A DNA stretch of 5,541 bases, taken from assembly GCA_021442545.1 (NCBI GenBank), contig JABUSX010000137.1, positions 1 to 5,541 of the forward strand, read 5' to 3'. The position numbers and the translations under genes are program-made. The notes beneath the pieces are model-generated. The model was not told the origin of the DNA, did no database searches, and saw only the letters and a list, made by a program, of their open reading frames with translations. Below, piece by piece: positions 4,979-5,541 of the stretch (within the stretch, counting starts at the first letter, position 1; each line of letters opens with the position of its first letter). Source of the stretch: Eubacterium sp. Its GTDB lineage: Bacteria > Bacillota > Clostridia > Lachnospirales > Lachnospiraceae.

Positions 4979-5541
4979 AACGTGTGCTGATTGCAAACCG
5001 GGGCGAGATCGCCCTGCGTATCCTGCGTGCATGCAGGGAAATGAATATCGAAACCGTAGCTGCATATTCCGAAGAGGACCGTGAAGCGTTATATGTGCAG
5101 CTGGCTCCCTCTTCCGTCTGTATCGGACCTTCCAAAGCATCAGAGAGTTATCTGAATCAGAATGCACTTCTGACGGCGGCTCTGGCTACAGGCTGTGACG
5201 GTATACACCCCGGATACGGATTTCTGTCTGAAAATGCAGATTTTGCCGACGCCTGTGCCGAAGCGGGTCTGACATTTATCGGTCCTTGCGGCGATACGAT
5301 CCGCAGAGCCGGTGCAAAATCGGAAGCAAGGGAGAGAATGTGTGCGGCAGGTGTTCCGGTCACACCCGGTTCCGACGGTACCGTAAACAGCGTGGCAGAA
5401 GCGCTTGCCGTGGCAGAGCGTGTCGGCTATCCGGTACTTCTGAAAGCGTCTGCAGGCGGCGGCGGCCGCGGAATCCGCAGATGCAATCATGCCGGTGAAC
5501 TGCCGGCTGCTTTTGAAGAAGCCAGATCGGAAGCAAGAGAC
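4972..5541 (+). CDS. accC: Biotin carboxylase subunit of acetyl-CoA carboxylase, N-terminal part (partial)
   Basis: The first 190 codons of a gene usually near 450 codons long; the window edge cuts it in frame. The enzyme uses ATP and bicarbonate to carboxylate the biotin on AccB. The N-terminal domain shows ANRGEIALRILRA (8-20), IHPGYGFLSEN (78-88) and FIGP (102-105). The start of the ATP-grasp domain shows Lys115, GVPVTPGSDG (127-136), Lys158 in VLLKAS and the Gly-rich loop GGGGRG (162-167); these Lys match ATP-binding Lys116 and Lys159 of E. coli AccC. ATG at 4972 is inside the accB 3' end (ATGCTGA overlap), so translation is probably coupled, fitting a complex of fixed stoichiometry. Odd points: positions where relatives usually read HVxLADE read YVQLAPS (41-47), and the usual MGDK before Lys115 is AGAK. 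No coding break is seen. The bicarbonate and catalytic residues lie beyond the window. Confidence 0.95.
   Translation, partial: MLKRVLIANRGEIALRILRACREMNIETVAAYSEEDREALYVQLAPSSVCIGPSKASESYLNQNALLTAALATGCDGIHPGYGFLSENADFADACAEAGLTFIGPCGDTIRRAGAKSEARERMCAAGVPVTPGSDGTVNSVAEALAVAERVGYPVLLKASAGGGGRGIRRCNHAGELPAAFEEARSEARD

Noticed and set aside
4625..5167. A 180-codon - strand open frame opposite accB and accC
   Set aside because: It is antisense to two genes with clear catalytic motifs, and its translation is rich in His/Arg/Cys without a recognisable domain.

Overview
The window looks like ordinary core chromosome of a Gram-positive bacterium of the Clostridia, probably Lachnospiraceae-like. 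This is inferred from the gene order PP2C phosphatase - PASTA kinase - rsgA - rpe, the strong AAGGAG(G) ribosome-binding sites, the Thr/Pro-rich linker of the kinase, and moderate-GC genes set beside very AT-rich promoter DNA. All genes are on the + strand. I saw no mobile element, CRISPR array, tRNA or rRNA, and no frameshifted gene.

Region 1 (1-3921) is a signalling and housekeeping operon. It opens with the last 44 codons of a PP2C-type phosphatase (prpC/stp). After a 108-base spacer that could fold into a nested RNA structure come a complete membrane PASTA Ser/Thr kinase (prkC, 701 aa), the circularly permuted ribosome-assembly GTPase rsgA (300 aa) and ribulose-phosphate 3-epimerase rpe (219 aa). 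The last three genes are almost contiguous (gaps of 6 and 1 bases), which fits co-transcription and translational coupling. In Bacillus subtilis the same kinase/phosphatase pair acts on the RsgA orthologue, so the order has a functional logic. The unit closes at a strong intrinsic terminator (3964-4000).

Region 2 (about 4001-4225) is non-coding and becomes extremely AT-rich: only 13 G/C in bases 4101-4200. It holds a near-consensus housekeeping promoter, a 9-bp-arm inverted repeat at the predicted transcription start, a perfect 14-bp tandem duplication and a strong ribosome-binding site.

Region 3 (4226 to the end) is a fatty-acid initiation unit. It contains acyl carrier protein (acpP, 76 aa), then a terminator-like hairpin, then biotin carboxyl carrier protein (accB, 140 aa), which overlaps the start of biotin carboxylase (accC, first 190 codons, cut by the window edge). 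AccB and AccC are two of the parts of acetyl-CoA carboxylase, which makes malonyl-CoA, and AcpP carries the growing chain. The hairpin after acpP is a plausible way to make more ACP than carboxylase from one promoter.

No previously undescribed system is evident. The points most worth a second look are the acpP leader, the acpP-accB attenuator, the RsgA switch I substitution (Asn where His is usual), and the possible structured RNA before prkC.
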